A DNA stretch of 32,437 nucleotides from Klebsiella pneumoniae (GTDB lineage: Bacteria > Myxococcota_A > UBA796 > GCA-2862545): NCBI GenBank assembly GCA_945882675.1, contig CAMCWU010000008.1:1-32437 (forward strand), given 5' to 3'. Shown piece after piece: positions 11,301 to 19,065 of this stretch. Below the pieces are notes generated by a model. It saw nothing but the letters and a program-made list of their open reading frames with translations. It was not told the DNA's origin and searched no databases. The position numbers were made by a program, and so were the translations under genes. The number at the start of each line of letters is the position of its first letter. Within the stretch, counting starts at the first letter, position 1.

Positions 11301-14300
11301 GCCAATCTGGAGACCGCGCTCTACATGAGCTCCGCCGACCAGGCCGCGCTGCGCGACCCCCAGAGCCCCGACCACGCGGCCGCCGTCGAGCGCCAGCGGA
11401 GCCGCTCCGCCGACTTCGACGCCGCGTGGCAGCGCCAGTACGGCCAGACGGTGAACCAGAACGCGCCGGCCAACGTACAGGACGCCCTGCGGGGAACCTA
11501 CGCGAACGCCGATAACGCGCAGACGGAGATCCAGGCCCACCAGTTCATGCTCCAGGACGGCACGAACAGCCCGCGCGTCGTGGCGGCCGTCACCCAGCTC
11601 TCGATCGACGGGGCCGGCACGAGCGACGAGCGCCTGACCCGCGTGTGGTCGAGCCTGACGCCGCGTGAGGCCGACGAGGCCCGCACGCTGTGGGAGCGCG
11701 ATCACGGCAACGGCGAGTCGCTCGACTCGCGGCTCTTCGGCGGCACCTTCTCGGAGCTCTCGGGCGACGAGGCCCTCGACCAGCGGCGCCGGATGCTCGG
11801 CGACAGCCAGTACTTCACGGGCGAGTACGCCAGCCGGAACCTCGATCTCGCGCAGCTCGAGTACAACTCGACCCTCGGCACCGAGGGCGGGATGCTGAGC
11901 GTCGGCGGGGACGAAGCTGCGAACCTCCAGCAGCACCATACGGAGCTCCAGGGGCTCATCGCGCAGGTCCGCTCGGCGAACCGCGGGCAGGCGTTCGGGC
12001 CGGACGGGAACTTCCTCGGCACGCCGGTCCAGTACGAGCGGTACCGCGAGCTGTGCGCGTTCGTCGGGATCAACGCGGTGCTGTACCGCGAGCGGCAGGA
12101 CTCGGTCGTCAGCGCGATCACCACGGGTATCGCGATCGTCGGCGCTGTCGCGGCCATCATCCTCACGGGTGGCGCGGCGACGCCCCTCATCGCGGCGGCG
12201 GTGGCGGCCGGCACGGGCGTGGCGTCCATGGCGGTGAACGCCGCGCTCAAGGGCGGGCGGTACGGCTGGGAGACCGCCGCTGTGGACCTCGGCGTCACCG
12301 TGGTGAGCGCTGCGACCGCCGGGGCGGGCGCGTACTTCAACGGGCTGAACAAGGGCGCGGACGACGTTGCCCGCGGCATCTTCAACAGCTCCACGCGGCT
12401 CGGCCAGGCGAGCGGGCGGGCGACCGTCGCGTTCGGCTCGGGGTTCGTGAACTCGGGCTCCACGACGGCGATGAAGGACGCCACGTGGACGAACGGCGTC
12501 AACGCCGGCATAGCGAACGTGGGCTACACCGGCCTCCGGGGCGGCGCGGCGAACGCAGCGGGCAGCTTCGCGGCGGACGGCGTGAAGGCCACGTCGTGGG
12601 GCGGCCGCCTCACGCAGTCGAACGGCTACCTCGGGCGCGGTGTCGGGAACTTCGCGGCGAACGCCAGCTCCGGCGTGGCGTCCAAGTCGACCGAGCTCGG
12701 CATGGACGCGTCCACCGGCCGGTTCAAGGGCGAGTTCATCGACGCCGTCGGCCAGATCAGCCTGGAGGGCCTCAAGAGCGGCGGCCAGGGCTTCCTCGAG
12801 GGCGCGGCGGAGGTCCGCACGGACCGCGTGCGGGCCGCGCAGGCGCAGCAGCCGCCGGTCACGCCCCCCCGTGGGCCGCCGATCCCGGGTGGCCTCCCGG
12901 ATCCCGGTCCCGCGGGCCCCGTGGTCGTCGCGGGCGCGGCGGTCGCGGGCGGCCCGCCGCCTGCTCCGGGTGGTGACGTCGAGTCGCGGACCGTGCAGCG
13001 CACTCAGGCGGATCCGGAGGTCCAGCGCGTCGTCACGAATGTGCAGGAGACGGAGGCCCGCGCGCAGGCCCGCCTCCAGACCGAGGATCAGACGCAGTCC
13101 AGCGCCATCGGTGCTTTGAACACCCGGATCGAGGCCGGGACGCAGCAGTCGCCGGACGGGACCGTCTCCTCGACGGTCACCCGCCCGGAGGCGCAGGGCC
13201 AGCTCGACCAGGCCGAGTCCAACGTCCGCCGGACCGACCAGCAGGTCGTCGCGGACGCGCAGGCCGCCCACACGGAGGCCCGCACCGTCATCGAGGCCAC
13301 CGAGAGCCGCACCCGCGGCGAGGTCGTGGCGGAGGACACCCAGCTCACCGCGCCGCGCCCGGTGGCGCCCGCGGAGACGGCTCCCGTTGCACCGGTGGCA
13401 CCGGTGGCACCGGCCGTGGCGCCGCGGCCAGCTCCCGTAGCCCACGCCGAGCCGGTGGACCTCGCGACCCAGGGCGGGCGCCAGCTCGGCCTCTCCGACC
13501 CCCAGATCGCGACGATCCGTGGCTTCGACGCCGAGCAGATGCAGAAGTTCCAGGCCGCCGTGCAGGGCGGCGCCCAGTTCGATGCCGCCGTCGTGGCCGC
13601 CCGCGCGCTGCCGGATGGTGCCTGGACGCCGACGACCGGCGCCGACGCCGCGAACGCCCGCGGACGGTACGAGCTCAACGCCGAGCAGCAGCGCGTCCTC
13701 GACATGCGCGAGGGGCTGCGCCGCGCGGGCGACTTCGAAGCGATCCAGCGCCTGGAGGCCGAAGTCGACCTCCCGCCCCAGCTCCGGACGCCGCACGACG
13801 CGTTCGCGCGCCAGTACCTCGCCGACGAGGCCGCCTCGACGAACTACGGCACCCACGCGGACGGACGCCCGGTCACGGCGGACGAGCACGCCGCCGCCGT
13901 CGCTTCGCTCCGCACCCAGCTCGACGCGAGCACCCCGAACCACGAGGCCGCGCTCGAGTCGCTCCTCGCGACGACGAACGAGAGCATCGCGGCGCGGGAC
14001 CGCCAGACCAGCGACGGCGTCTTCGCGGCCGCGGAGCAGGGTGGCGGCACGGCGCGCATGGACGCCGTCATGGTGGGCATGGGGCTCTCGGGCACGGGCG
14101 CCGCGGCGAGCCGCCGGGACGCGCCCGATCGCAGCGTGATCGGCGTCGAAGCCCGCGCTCCGCAGCGCGAGGAGCTCGTCGGTCCGCGCCTCCCCGGTGA
14201 CCACGGCCCGGCGCCGCAGGTCTCGGGCGAGCTCTGGCAGAACCTCGGCCACGGGCGCATGGGCCAGACGGCGGAGGACCTGCCGTTCGGCGGGACCGGC

Positions 14301-15794
14301 GCCCGGATCCAGCCCGCGGACGTCGCCGAGCACCCGTCGGCGGGCTTCGCTCGGAGCAGCGAGATGGCGCTCGCGATCGCCGGATCCCGCGACAGCTCCG
14401 GCGTCGGCACCGTCGCGACGGACGGCCCGCTCCCGCAGCTCCAGTTCCCCCGCGGCGCCGACGGCGCGCTCCCCGAGCGGATCGTGTCCCGGATGGACGT
14501 CCAGCAGGACGGCCGGACCGCCGCGATCGAGACCGACGACCTGTTCATCAACAGCGGGCTCGGCCCCGCGCGCGGCCTCACCGACGAGCACGAGGCCGCC
14601 CGGACCGGGCGCGCGGCCCAGATCACCGCGGACGACGACACCCACCTGCGCCAGCGCGGCCAGATGATGTCGGGCGAGCAGGCGCTGATGATGCGCCCAG
14701 AGGAGTTCGCCGGCCAGGACGTCCTCGGCATCGGCGGCGGCCCCACGTCGGTGTGGGCGATGGCCCACGCGCAGGCCGGCCGCGCGAACAGCATGGAGGT
14801 CGCGGGCTCGATGCCGCGGCCGACGGGAACCGAGGGCACGCGGCTCCAGGGGGTGGAGGCCCGGATCCGCGCGCTGATGGACGATGGCGTCCGCCTCGGC
14901 TCCGGCAGCGCCGACCCGCGCAGCCACGAGCTCGCGAACCTGCAGGCGCAGCACCAGAGCATCGTCGCCCGCCACGTCGCCGCCCAGGAGACGAGGATGG
15001 AGCTCCTGAATACGGAGCTGGCCGGCACTGGCCTCTCCGAGTCCGACCGCGCCGCGAAGACCGCGGAGCGCGACGGCATCTCGCGCGGCCTCGACCCCTT
15101 CGCCGGCAGCCGCGTCCACCGGAACAGCGAGTCGCTGCAAGGCGGCGAGATCCGCCAGCTTCAGATGGACGTCACCCAGGTCCGGCCGATGGACGACGGC
15201 AGCGGGAAGGTCGAGGTCTGGTACGCGGACGGCTCCACGCGCATCGTCGATCGGGTCATCCCGTCGATCGGCGCGAACCCGGACGCACCGGGCGGCGTGA
15301 ACCACATGCTCGCGAACCTGCAGCCGGACGTGCGCTTCCGCGTGATCCTGGAGGGCGGCCGCCCGGTCGGCTTCGAGAGCATCCCGCCCGGCATCCGCAT
15401 CGCGGGCGCGGCGGCGACCGGCACGCTCGGGACGCCTCCGGCGGCGCTCCAGCGCTCGCCCGGGCCGAACCCCCAGACCCGGCTGACGCCGCAGGAGGTC
15501 CAGGATTACATCGCCGGCGTGCGGGCCTGGGCGGATCGCCCGGAGATCGACGCGAACAGCCGGGGCATCGTGCCCGGCATCGCGAACGTCGGGTCGAACT
15601 CCGCGCTCATGCAGCAGCACCAGGCGAACGCGGCTACGGACGTGATCGTCGAGGACTTCGCGCGGCTGCAGCGCGAGGGGCTGCTCACCGACGCCGATGG
15701 TGACTACATCGTGGCGGGCAGGGACCCGCGCGAGATGCGCGAGCGCCTGGCCGAGCGCGAGCGCGCCGCCCGCGCCGCCAGGGGGGGCACGTGA
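8391..15794 (+). CDS. Giant modular putative effector/toxin-like protein: poly-Gly N-terminus, long helical region, annexin-like repeats, hydrophobic segment, dinucleotide-binding-like C-terminal domain
   Basis: 2467 aa continuous ORF. Annexin-like MHGMGTDENKLFNALRACD...VREMWVRAFPSYGSLDAYIRDD; hydrophobic VVSAITTGIAIVGAVAAIILTGGAATPLIAAAVAAGTG; C-terminal DVLGIGGGPTSVWAMAHA and DGSTRIVDRVIPSIGANPDAPGG...PPGIRIAGAAATG. The ORF is strongly supported; the domain reading is tentative. Confidence 0.85.
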   Translation: MSSRQRSKTPDQQAPGVDPAQEVQPAANVQSQGNAASAPAPAAADRGTPTLDAAGQEEEAQTQEVAGEESGGGFASAVPDAAPGGDAPGGGAGAPAAADAPVDAQGGEGGGDAQGQDVAVADADVAMQEGGSAPAGDAGGGGGGAPAGPGGGGGGGGGGGGGGGRAVTRTEPVAAAAVPTVGLNRGFQVGTPSLTKEQTAGVTQQTGRDPAAHQAAANAALGSLRSTIEGLQAAIAAKADGLAAQVAGALSALSAEVQGGIATGVGGLGATYDGAQAAVEGARAAAHTTVDGSAAQAVSQLDTSLTTHKATLAQTCVTAQEQVRGLEAQWIQPFTQLESTHAARFAAAATAAAGQVTASTDQIAQSFAGGGGSAIEQCKGEKKVKAARELVTRGADRIRTQGPTRATSAIQGLGHASLVSGFIAPLVTRVGTFQTDGDAALTRASDTAKTEVEAGRVAAHTRIDEDAAAATTAFDADRVSSEADFDLAGDQLEGDLATNISEQDALFDETAASQNDGYRAFADSFGAQLDRMPFLTADRANSLVADQQAALANLHTGNVGALDRLATDTQARMTDEIRAGVANLGQMQVQTGAEVDAKRDEKVAAINGIATSFGTSLTTTAAAVTTEMQGWTDPLGARTGGYVTQVQAELELRRTASDTNLTGQLATYQQELNGEVAGFAAHIDPAPAAAAVEPQLREICSQAYSAMHGMGTDENKLFNALRACDSGVMGNAVREMWVRAFPSYGSLDAYIRDDCNDSEQAIAFGYLSGNTAATARLELEYNMNWYGDDEAQIEAVLRSLSPEQRTTLRGDAQWAATNQRLQDNLGGTDLNVTNALVVGNDARADAYRLRDAINAARVGGDNDALHTALAGMNPERRAQIAQEFHNVQQGVAATATNVAPVDQQAAYDELVTFATRDVTVAEGTEYERTNTITGANRDLAGALIREGNDSMGADVARYEFERTRSGGPKEANLETALYMSSADQAALRDPQSPDHAAAVERQRSRSADFDAAWQRQYGQTVNQNAPANVQDALRGTYANADNAQTEIQAHQFMLQDGTNSPRVVAAVTQLSIDGAGTSDERLTRVWSSLTPREADEARTLWERDHGNGESLDSRLFGGTFSELSGDEALDQRRRMLGDSQYFTGEYASRNLDLAQLEYNSTLGTEGGMLSVGGDEAANLQQHHTELQGLIAQVRSANRGQAFGPDGNFLGTPVQYERYRELCAFVGINAVLYRERQDSVVSAITTGIAIVGAVAAIILTGGAATPLIAAAVAAGTGVASMAVNAALKGGRYGWETAAVDLGVTVVSAATAGAGAYFNGLNKGADDVARGIFNSSTRLGQASGRATVAFGSGFVNSGSTTAMKDATWTNGVNAGIANVGYTGLRGGAANAAGSFAADGVKATSWGGRLTQSNGYLGRGVGNFAANASSGVASKSTELGMDASTGRFKGEFIDAVGQISLEGLKSGGQGFLEGAAEVRTDRVRAAQAQQPPVTPPRGPPIPGGLPDPGPAGPVVVAGAAVAGGPPPAPGGDVESRTVQRTQADPEVQRVVTNVQETEARAQARLQTEDQTQSSAIGALNTRIEAGTQQSPDGTVSSTVTRPEAQGQLDQAESNVRRTDQQVVADAQAAHTEARTVIEATESRTRGEVVAEDTQLTAPRPVAPAETAPVAPVAPVAPAVAPRPAPVAHAEPVDLATQGGRQLGLSDPQIATIRGFDAEQMQKFQAAVQGGAQFDAAVVAARALPDGAWTPTTGADAANARGRYELNAEQQRVLDMREGLRRAGDFEAIQRLEAEVDLPPQLRTPHDAFARQYLADEAASTNYGTHADGRPVTADEHAAAVASLRTQLDASTPNHEAALESLLATTNESIAARDRQTSDGVFAAAEQGGGTARMDAVMVGMGLSGTGAAASRRDAPDRSVIGVEARAPQREELVGPRLPGDHGPAPQVSGELWQNLGHGRMGQTAEDLPFGGTGARIQPADVAEHPSAGFARSSEMALAIAGSRDSSGVGTVATDGPLPQLQFPRGADGALPERIVSRMDVQQDGRTAAIETDDLFINSGLGPARGLTDEHEAARTGRAAQITADDDTHLRQRGQMMSGEQALMMRPEEFAGQDVLGIGGGPTSVWAMAHAQAGRANSMEVAGSMPRPTGTEGTRLQGVEARIRALMDDGVRLGSGSADPRSHELANLQAQHQSIVARHVAAQETRMELLNTELAGTGLSESDRAAKTAERDGISRGLDPFAGSRVHRNSESLQGGEIRQLQMDVTQVRPMDDGSGKVEVWYADGSTRIVDRVIPSIGANPDAPGGVNHMLANLQPDVRFRVILEGGRPVGFESIPPGIRIAGAAATGTLGTPPAALQRSPGPNPQTRLTPQEVQDYIAGVRAWADRPEIDANSRGIVPGIANVGSNSALMQQHQANAATDVIVEDFARLQREGLLTDADGDYIVAGRDPREMRERLAERERAARAARGGT
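8845..8883 (+). repeat. GGN tandem tract encoding poly-glycine (G-quadruplex-capable)
   Basis: ggtggcggcggtggcggtggtggcggcggtggcggtggtggtggc, coding GGGGGGGGGGGG in the N-terminal part of the giant protein. Confidence 0.8.
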
Positions 15795-16321
15795 GCGACG
15801 ACGGGAAGGAGTGGGACGCCCCTGCGTTTCCCGGCGGGCGGCTCGACGTGCGAACCGCGAACGAGGCGAACCTGTTCGTGGACGTCCAGCGCGGCGCGCC
15901 GATCGACACTCGGATCGACGGCGACACCTTCCAGATCCTCGCGGAGACGCCGGAGGGCCGCCGGCTGTTCTCGTTCTGGCTCCAGGGCGGGAACCCGCCC
16001 GACGCCGCGGACCTGGGCGACGGGACGAGCACCGCGCTGACCCCCCTCGACCTCGTGCTGTTCGGGAGCCGCGTCGAGCGCGAGCTGCCGGATCCGCCCG
16101 CTCGGACGCGCCATCACGCGCGCCGCCTGCACCTCGGGGCGTCCGCGCTGCGACAGGCCGCGCGCTTCGCGGGTGACGGGGACGCGCTCCCGGAGTCGGC
16201 GTTCGCCGGGCCCATGGGCAAGCGGATGTACCTCGACGATCCCGATCGGTTCCAGAAGGCGGCGCTGCTCGCCCAGGCGGACCGCCTGGATGCGCTCGCG
16301 GCGCAGTGGGCGGCGCGGTGA
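15791..16321 (+). CDS. Protein of unknown function, translationally coupled to the giant protein
   Basis: 176 aa from GTG 15791 overlapping the upstream stop (GTGA, 15791-15794); no family recognised. Confidence 0.75.
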   Translation: MSDDGKEWDAPAFPGGRLDVRTANEANLFVDVQRGAPIDTRIDGDTFQILAETPEGRRLFSFWLQGGNPPDAADLGDGTSTALTPLDLVLFGSRVERELPDPPARTRHHARRLHLGASALRQAARFAGDGDALPESAFAGPMGKRMYLDDPDRFQKAALLAQADRLDALAAQWAAR

Positions 16322-17814
16322 CCCCGGCCGACCTGTCGGTCCTCCCGGCCCGCGACGCCGGCGACGCGGCCCGCTGGGTGGCGCTCAAGGGCTTGTCTCC
16401 CGAGCTCGCTCGCCAGGACGCGGGGCGCGACGGCGTGGTCACCTGGACGATCCCGCGCTGGGACGGGCCGGATCTCTCGATCCGCTTCGTGTACACCGGC
16501 GGCGACGGGCCGACGAAGCTCCTCTCGGTGCCGGACCTCGTAGATCTGGCGGTGCGCCTCGTGCGGTCGGTGCCCACGCGCCCGCAGGGCCTGGGGGCCG
16601 CGCTGCTGCACACGACGCTCCGCGCCATCGACGCCGCGCGCGCATGTCGAAGGGAGATCCGTCGCTTCCCCGATCCCGGGATCGACGTCGCGGAGCTCGA
16701 CCGGGTGGACGGCCTGCTCGACCGCCTGTGGGAGGACGTCGCGGCTGCGAGCGCCGCGTCGGTGCCGTTCGCGGCGGACGAGATGACCCTGCCGGGCTCC
16801 AGCTTCCGGCTCCCGCCGGGGACGGAGCTCCGGACGCCGCCGTACCCGACGATGGCGCTGGGCGACCTGCTCGAGCGCGGCTGGGGCCTCATCGACGACC
16901 ACCTGCCCGATCGGCCGCAGCTCGGCCTCCTACGCCACCCTCAGGGCGCCGTGCTGGAGGTCCACGTGCCCCTCGACGGCGTGGGGGAGTCGATGGTGGT
17001 GGAGCAGCGCCTGGTCGAGGGCCTGGACGCCATGTGGGCGTGGGCGACGTACGGGTTCGACCTGGGCGACGAGCTGGCGGCGAGCCTCGGGCGGTCCCTC
17101 GCGCCGGGGCGCCAGCTCAAGGACGCGCTGACGGACGGGCTCGACGGCCACGTGGCAGACGCCCGCGCGATCGCAAGGTTTGACGCCGGTAACGACCGGG
17201 TGCTCCGCATCGCGCTCGTCGAGCAGGCGCAGCCCCGGCGGCGCTCGTGCTGCCTCGCGCTGGTGACGGACGTGGGCGACCAGCTCCTCGGCGCGCACCT
17301 GCTGCGCGGGCCCGGGGGCTTCGACCAGCTCCTGCGCACCCTGCACCGGGTGGCCGTGGCGGCCGATCCGGCGCTCGCGACGATCGGCCGCAAGCTCGAC
17401 GAGACGGACGGCCTGCGCGCGATCCTCGGGCGGCTGCTCCTGCCGGGCGCGGACTCGGCGGCGTGGGTCGCGAGCGTGCTGCCGCGCCCCGGAGACGCCG
17501 CGCAGGCGTTCCGCCCGGAGGTCGCGTCGGGCGTGGAGGCGTCGGTCCTGGCCCTCCGGGAGAAGCCGCCGAAGGTCGAGCTCCGCGAGGCGATCGATCT
17601 GACGGTGTCGACGGTCGAGGAGCTCGGCGGCCACAAGGAGTTCCCCGGGGCGTACGCCGAGCTCTCGCGATACCTGGTCCCAGGCCGCCTGTGGGCGACG
17701 TGGGTGATGCGCGACGCCGGCGCGCCCAAGGGCGTGCGCTACGACGGGCTCGTGCGGCTCGACGACCGGTGGGTGTGGTTCCCGAAGCCGTGGCGGATGA
17801 TCGCTCACGACTAG
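16318..17814 (+). CDS. Protein of unknown function, third gene of the giant-protein cassette
   Basis: 498 aa from GTG 16318 (GTGA overlap with the upstream stop; in-frame GTG at 16306 is an alternative); VTPADLSVLPARDAGDAARWVALKGL...; no family recognised. Confidence 0.8.
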   Translation: MTPADLSVLPARDAGDAARWVALKGLSPELARQDAGRDGVVTWTIPRWDGPDLSIRFVYTGGDGPTKLLSVPDLVDLAVRLVRSVPTRPQGLGAALLHTTLRAIDAARACRREIRRFPDPGIDVAELDRVDGLLDRLWEDVAAASAASVPFAADEMTLPGSSFRLPPGTELRTPPYPTMALGDLLERGWGLIDDHLPDRPQLGLLRHPQGAVLEVHVPLDGVGESMVVEQRLVEGLDAMWAWATYGFDLGDELAASLGRSLAPGRQLKDALTDGLDGHVADARAIARFDAGNDRVLRIALVEQAQPRRRSCCLALVTDVGDQLLGAHLLRGPGGFDQLLRTLHRVAVAADPALATIGRKLDETDGLRAILGRLLLPGADSAAWVASVLPRPGDAAQAFRPEVASGVEASVLALREKPPKVELREAIDLTVSTVEELGGHKEFPGAYAELSRYLVPGRLWATWVMRDAGAPKGVRYDGLVRLDDRWVWFPKPWRMIAHD

Positions 17815-17819
17815 GGGAA

Positions 17820-17848
17820 CCGCCGCCCACCTGTGACAGCAGCGGCGG
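17820..17848. terminator. Candidate bidirectional hairpin between convergent genes
   Basis: CCGCCGC (17820-17826) / GCGGCGG (17842-17848) in the 37-bp convergent gap; no U tract and a 15-nt loop. Confidence 0.3.
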
Positions 17849-17851
17849 CGC

Positions 17852-18562
17852 CTAGCGGCGGCGGCTCAGGAGCGAGAGCAGGTTCCAGAACAGGACCAGC
17901 AGGCCGAGCGTGATCTTGTACGAGCCTTCCACCCAGGCGGTGGTGGGCATCTCGTGCATGACCAGGTTGAGCTGGTAGAGGAGCCCCGCCGTAGAGATCA
18001 CGACGAACGCCGCGGAGATCACGATTCCCAGGATGCCGCCGACGGGCCAGACGATCGTGAGCAGCATGACGCCGAGCATGGGCAGGCCCGCCATCATGAT
18101 CGCGCCGCGAACCATGGAGAGGTCCTTCGGGCCGGACATGAGCCAGCCGAACATGCCGAGGGCGGTCAGGCCGGTCAGCGCCATGGCCTGGAAGATGATG
18201 GTCAGCGGGTTCATCCCGTCCTGCGCGGCGACGCTGGCCGCGACGAGGAGCATGTACCCGAGCGCGATGCCCTGGCTGACGGAGCCGCCGAAGAAGCCCG
18301 CGAGCTTCGTGCCGCGCGAGCCGTCTCCGTTGACCATGCCGCCGAACACGAAGTTCGTGAGGCCCCAGCTCCCGAGGATGATCGCGAGCGAAGCCGGGCG
18401 CGTCATGAGCACGGGCGTCATGGCGATGGCGAAAGAAGACACGATCGCCGCGACGGCGGACGTGCTCAAGCCGGCGAGGGTGAGGCCGCCGACCTTGCGG
18501 AGGAACGCCGAGCGCTCGGAGAGCGGGGCGTTGGCTGCGGGGGTGGCCCAGACGGACGACAT
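17852..18562 (-). CDS. Bax inhibitor-1 (YccA/YbhL-like) family membrane protein
   Basis: 236 aa, about seven hydrophobic segments, C-terminal LVLFWNLLSLLSRRR and YKITLGLLVLFWN pattern typical of the BI-1/YccA family. Confidence 0.8.
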   Translation of the reverse strand: MSSVWATPAANAPLSERSAFLRKVGGLTLAGLSTSAVAAIVSSFAIAMTPVLMTRPASLAIILGSWGLTNFVFGGMVNGDGSRGTKLAGFFGGSVSQGIALGYMLLVAASVAAQDGMNPLTIIFQAMALTGLTALGMFGWLMSGPKDLSMVRGAIMMAGLPMLGVMLLTIVWPVGGILGIVISAAFVVISTAGLLYQLNLVMHEMPTTAWVEGSYKITLGLLVLFWNLLSLLSRRR

Positions 18563-18621
18563 GATGGGTTCTCCTGTGCCGCATCAGCGTAAGCACGTTC
18601 GGCGCGTGTGGCGAGCGGGAT

Positions 18622-18664
18622 CGATCTACGAAGAACTTCGTTGACGATCTACGAAGAGCTTAGT
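18622..18664. promoter_or_regulatory. Duplicated operator-like dyad in the divergent BI-1-like/BlaI promoter region
   Basis: Direct repeat CGATCTACGAAGA at 18622-18634 and 18645-18657; each begins an inverted repeat: ACGAAG-AA-CTTCGT (18628-18641) and ACGAAG-AG-CTTAGT (18651-18664), 23 bp apart. Confidence 0.6.
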
Positions 18665-18675
18665 ACTATGGGGAC

Positions 18676-19065
18676 ATGGGAGCGGGAATGGAAGATCGGA
18701 GCCTGACGGAGGGCGAGGCGGAGGTCATGGAGGCGCTCTGGGCGCTGGGCGAGGGCGGGGTGCGGGAGGTCCTCGACGGGCTGACCCCAGGCCGCGATCT
18801 CGCGTACACGTCGATCGCCACGTGGCTCAAGATCCTCGAAGGGAAGGGGTTCGTGGCGAGCCGCCCGGACGGCCGGCGCCTCGTGTACACGCCCACCCTC
18901 GCGCGGGAGGACTACCTCGAGCGGAGCGTGCGGAAGCTCACCACGCGCTGGTTCGGCGGCGACGCGCTCTCGGTGCTTCGCCAGCTCGTCGACGGTGGGC
19001 TGTCCGAGTCGGATCTGGGCGAGCTGCGGCGCATGGTGGACGAGAAGCTGGGGAGGAAGCCATGA
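18676..19065 (+). CDS. BlaI/MecI/CopY-family transcriptional repressor
   Basis: LTEGEAEVMEALWALGEGGVREVLDGLTPGRDLAYTSIATWLKILEGKGFVASRPDGRRLVYTPTLAREDY is the BlaI winged-helix pattern. ATG 18688, with a better upstream GGGAGCGGGA, is an alternative start. Confidence 0.92.
   Translation: MGAGMEDRSLTEGEAEVMEALWALGEGGVREVLDGLTPGRDLAYTSIATWLKILEGKGFVASRPDGRRLVYTPTLAREDYLERSVRKLTTRWFGGDALSVLRQLVDGGLSESDLGELRRMVDEKLGRKP

Noticed and set aside
13393-13440. Tandem GTGGCACCG repeat
   Set aside because: Simple Pro-Val-Ala linker codons within the giant gene; too short to be notable.
8016-16892. 8.9-kb open frame on the minus strand (2958 aa) opposite the giant gene
   Set aside because: Arg/Pro/Ala/Val-rich low-information translation, antisense to a coherent protein; long antisense ORFs are expected in GC-rich genes that strongly prefer G/C third positions.
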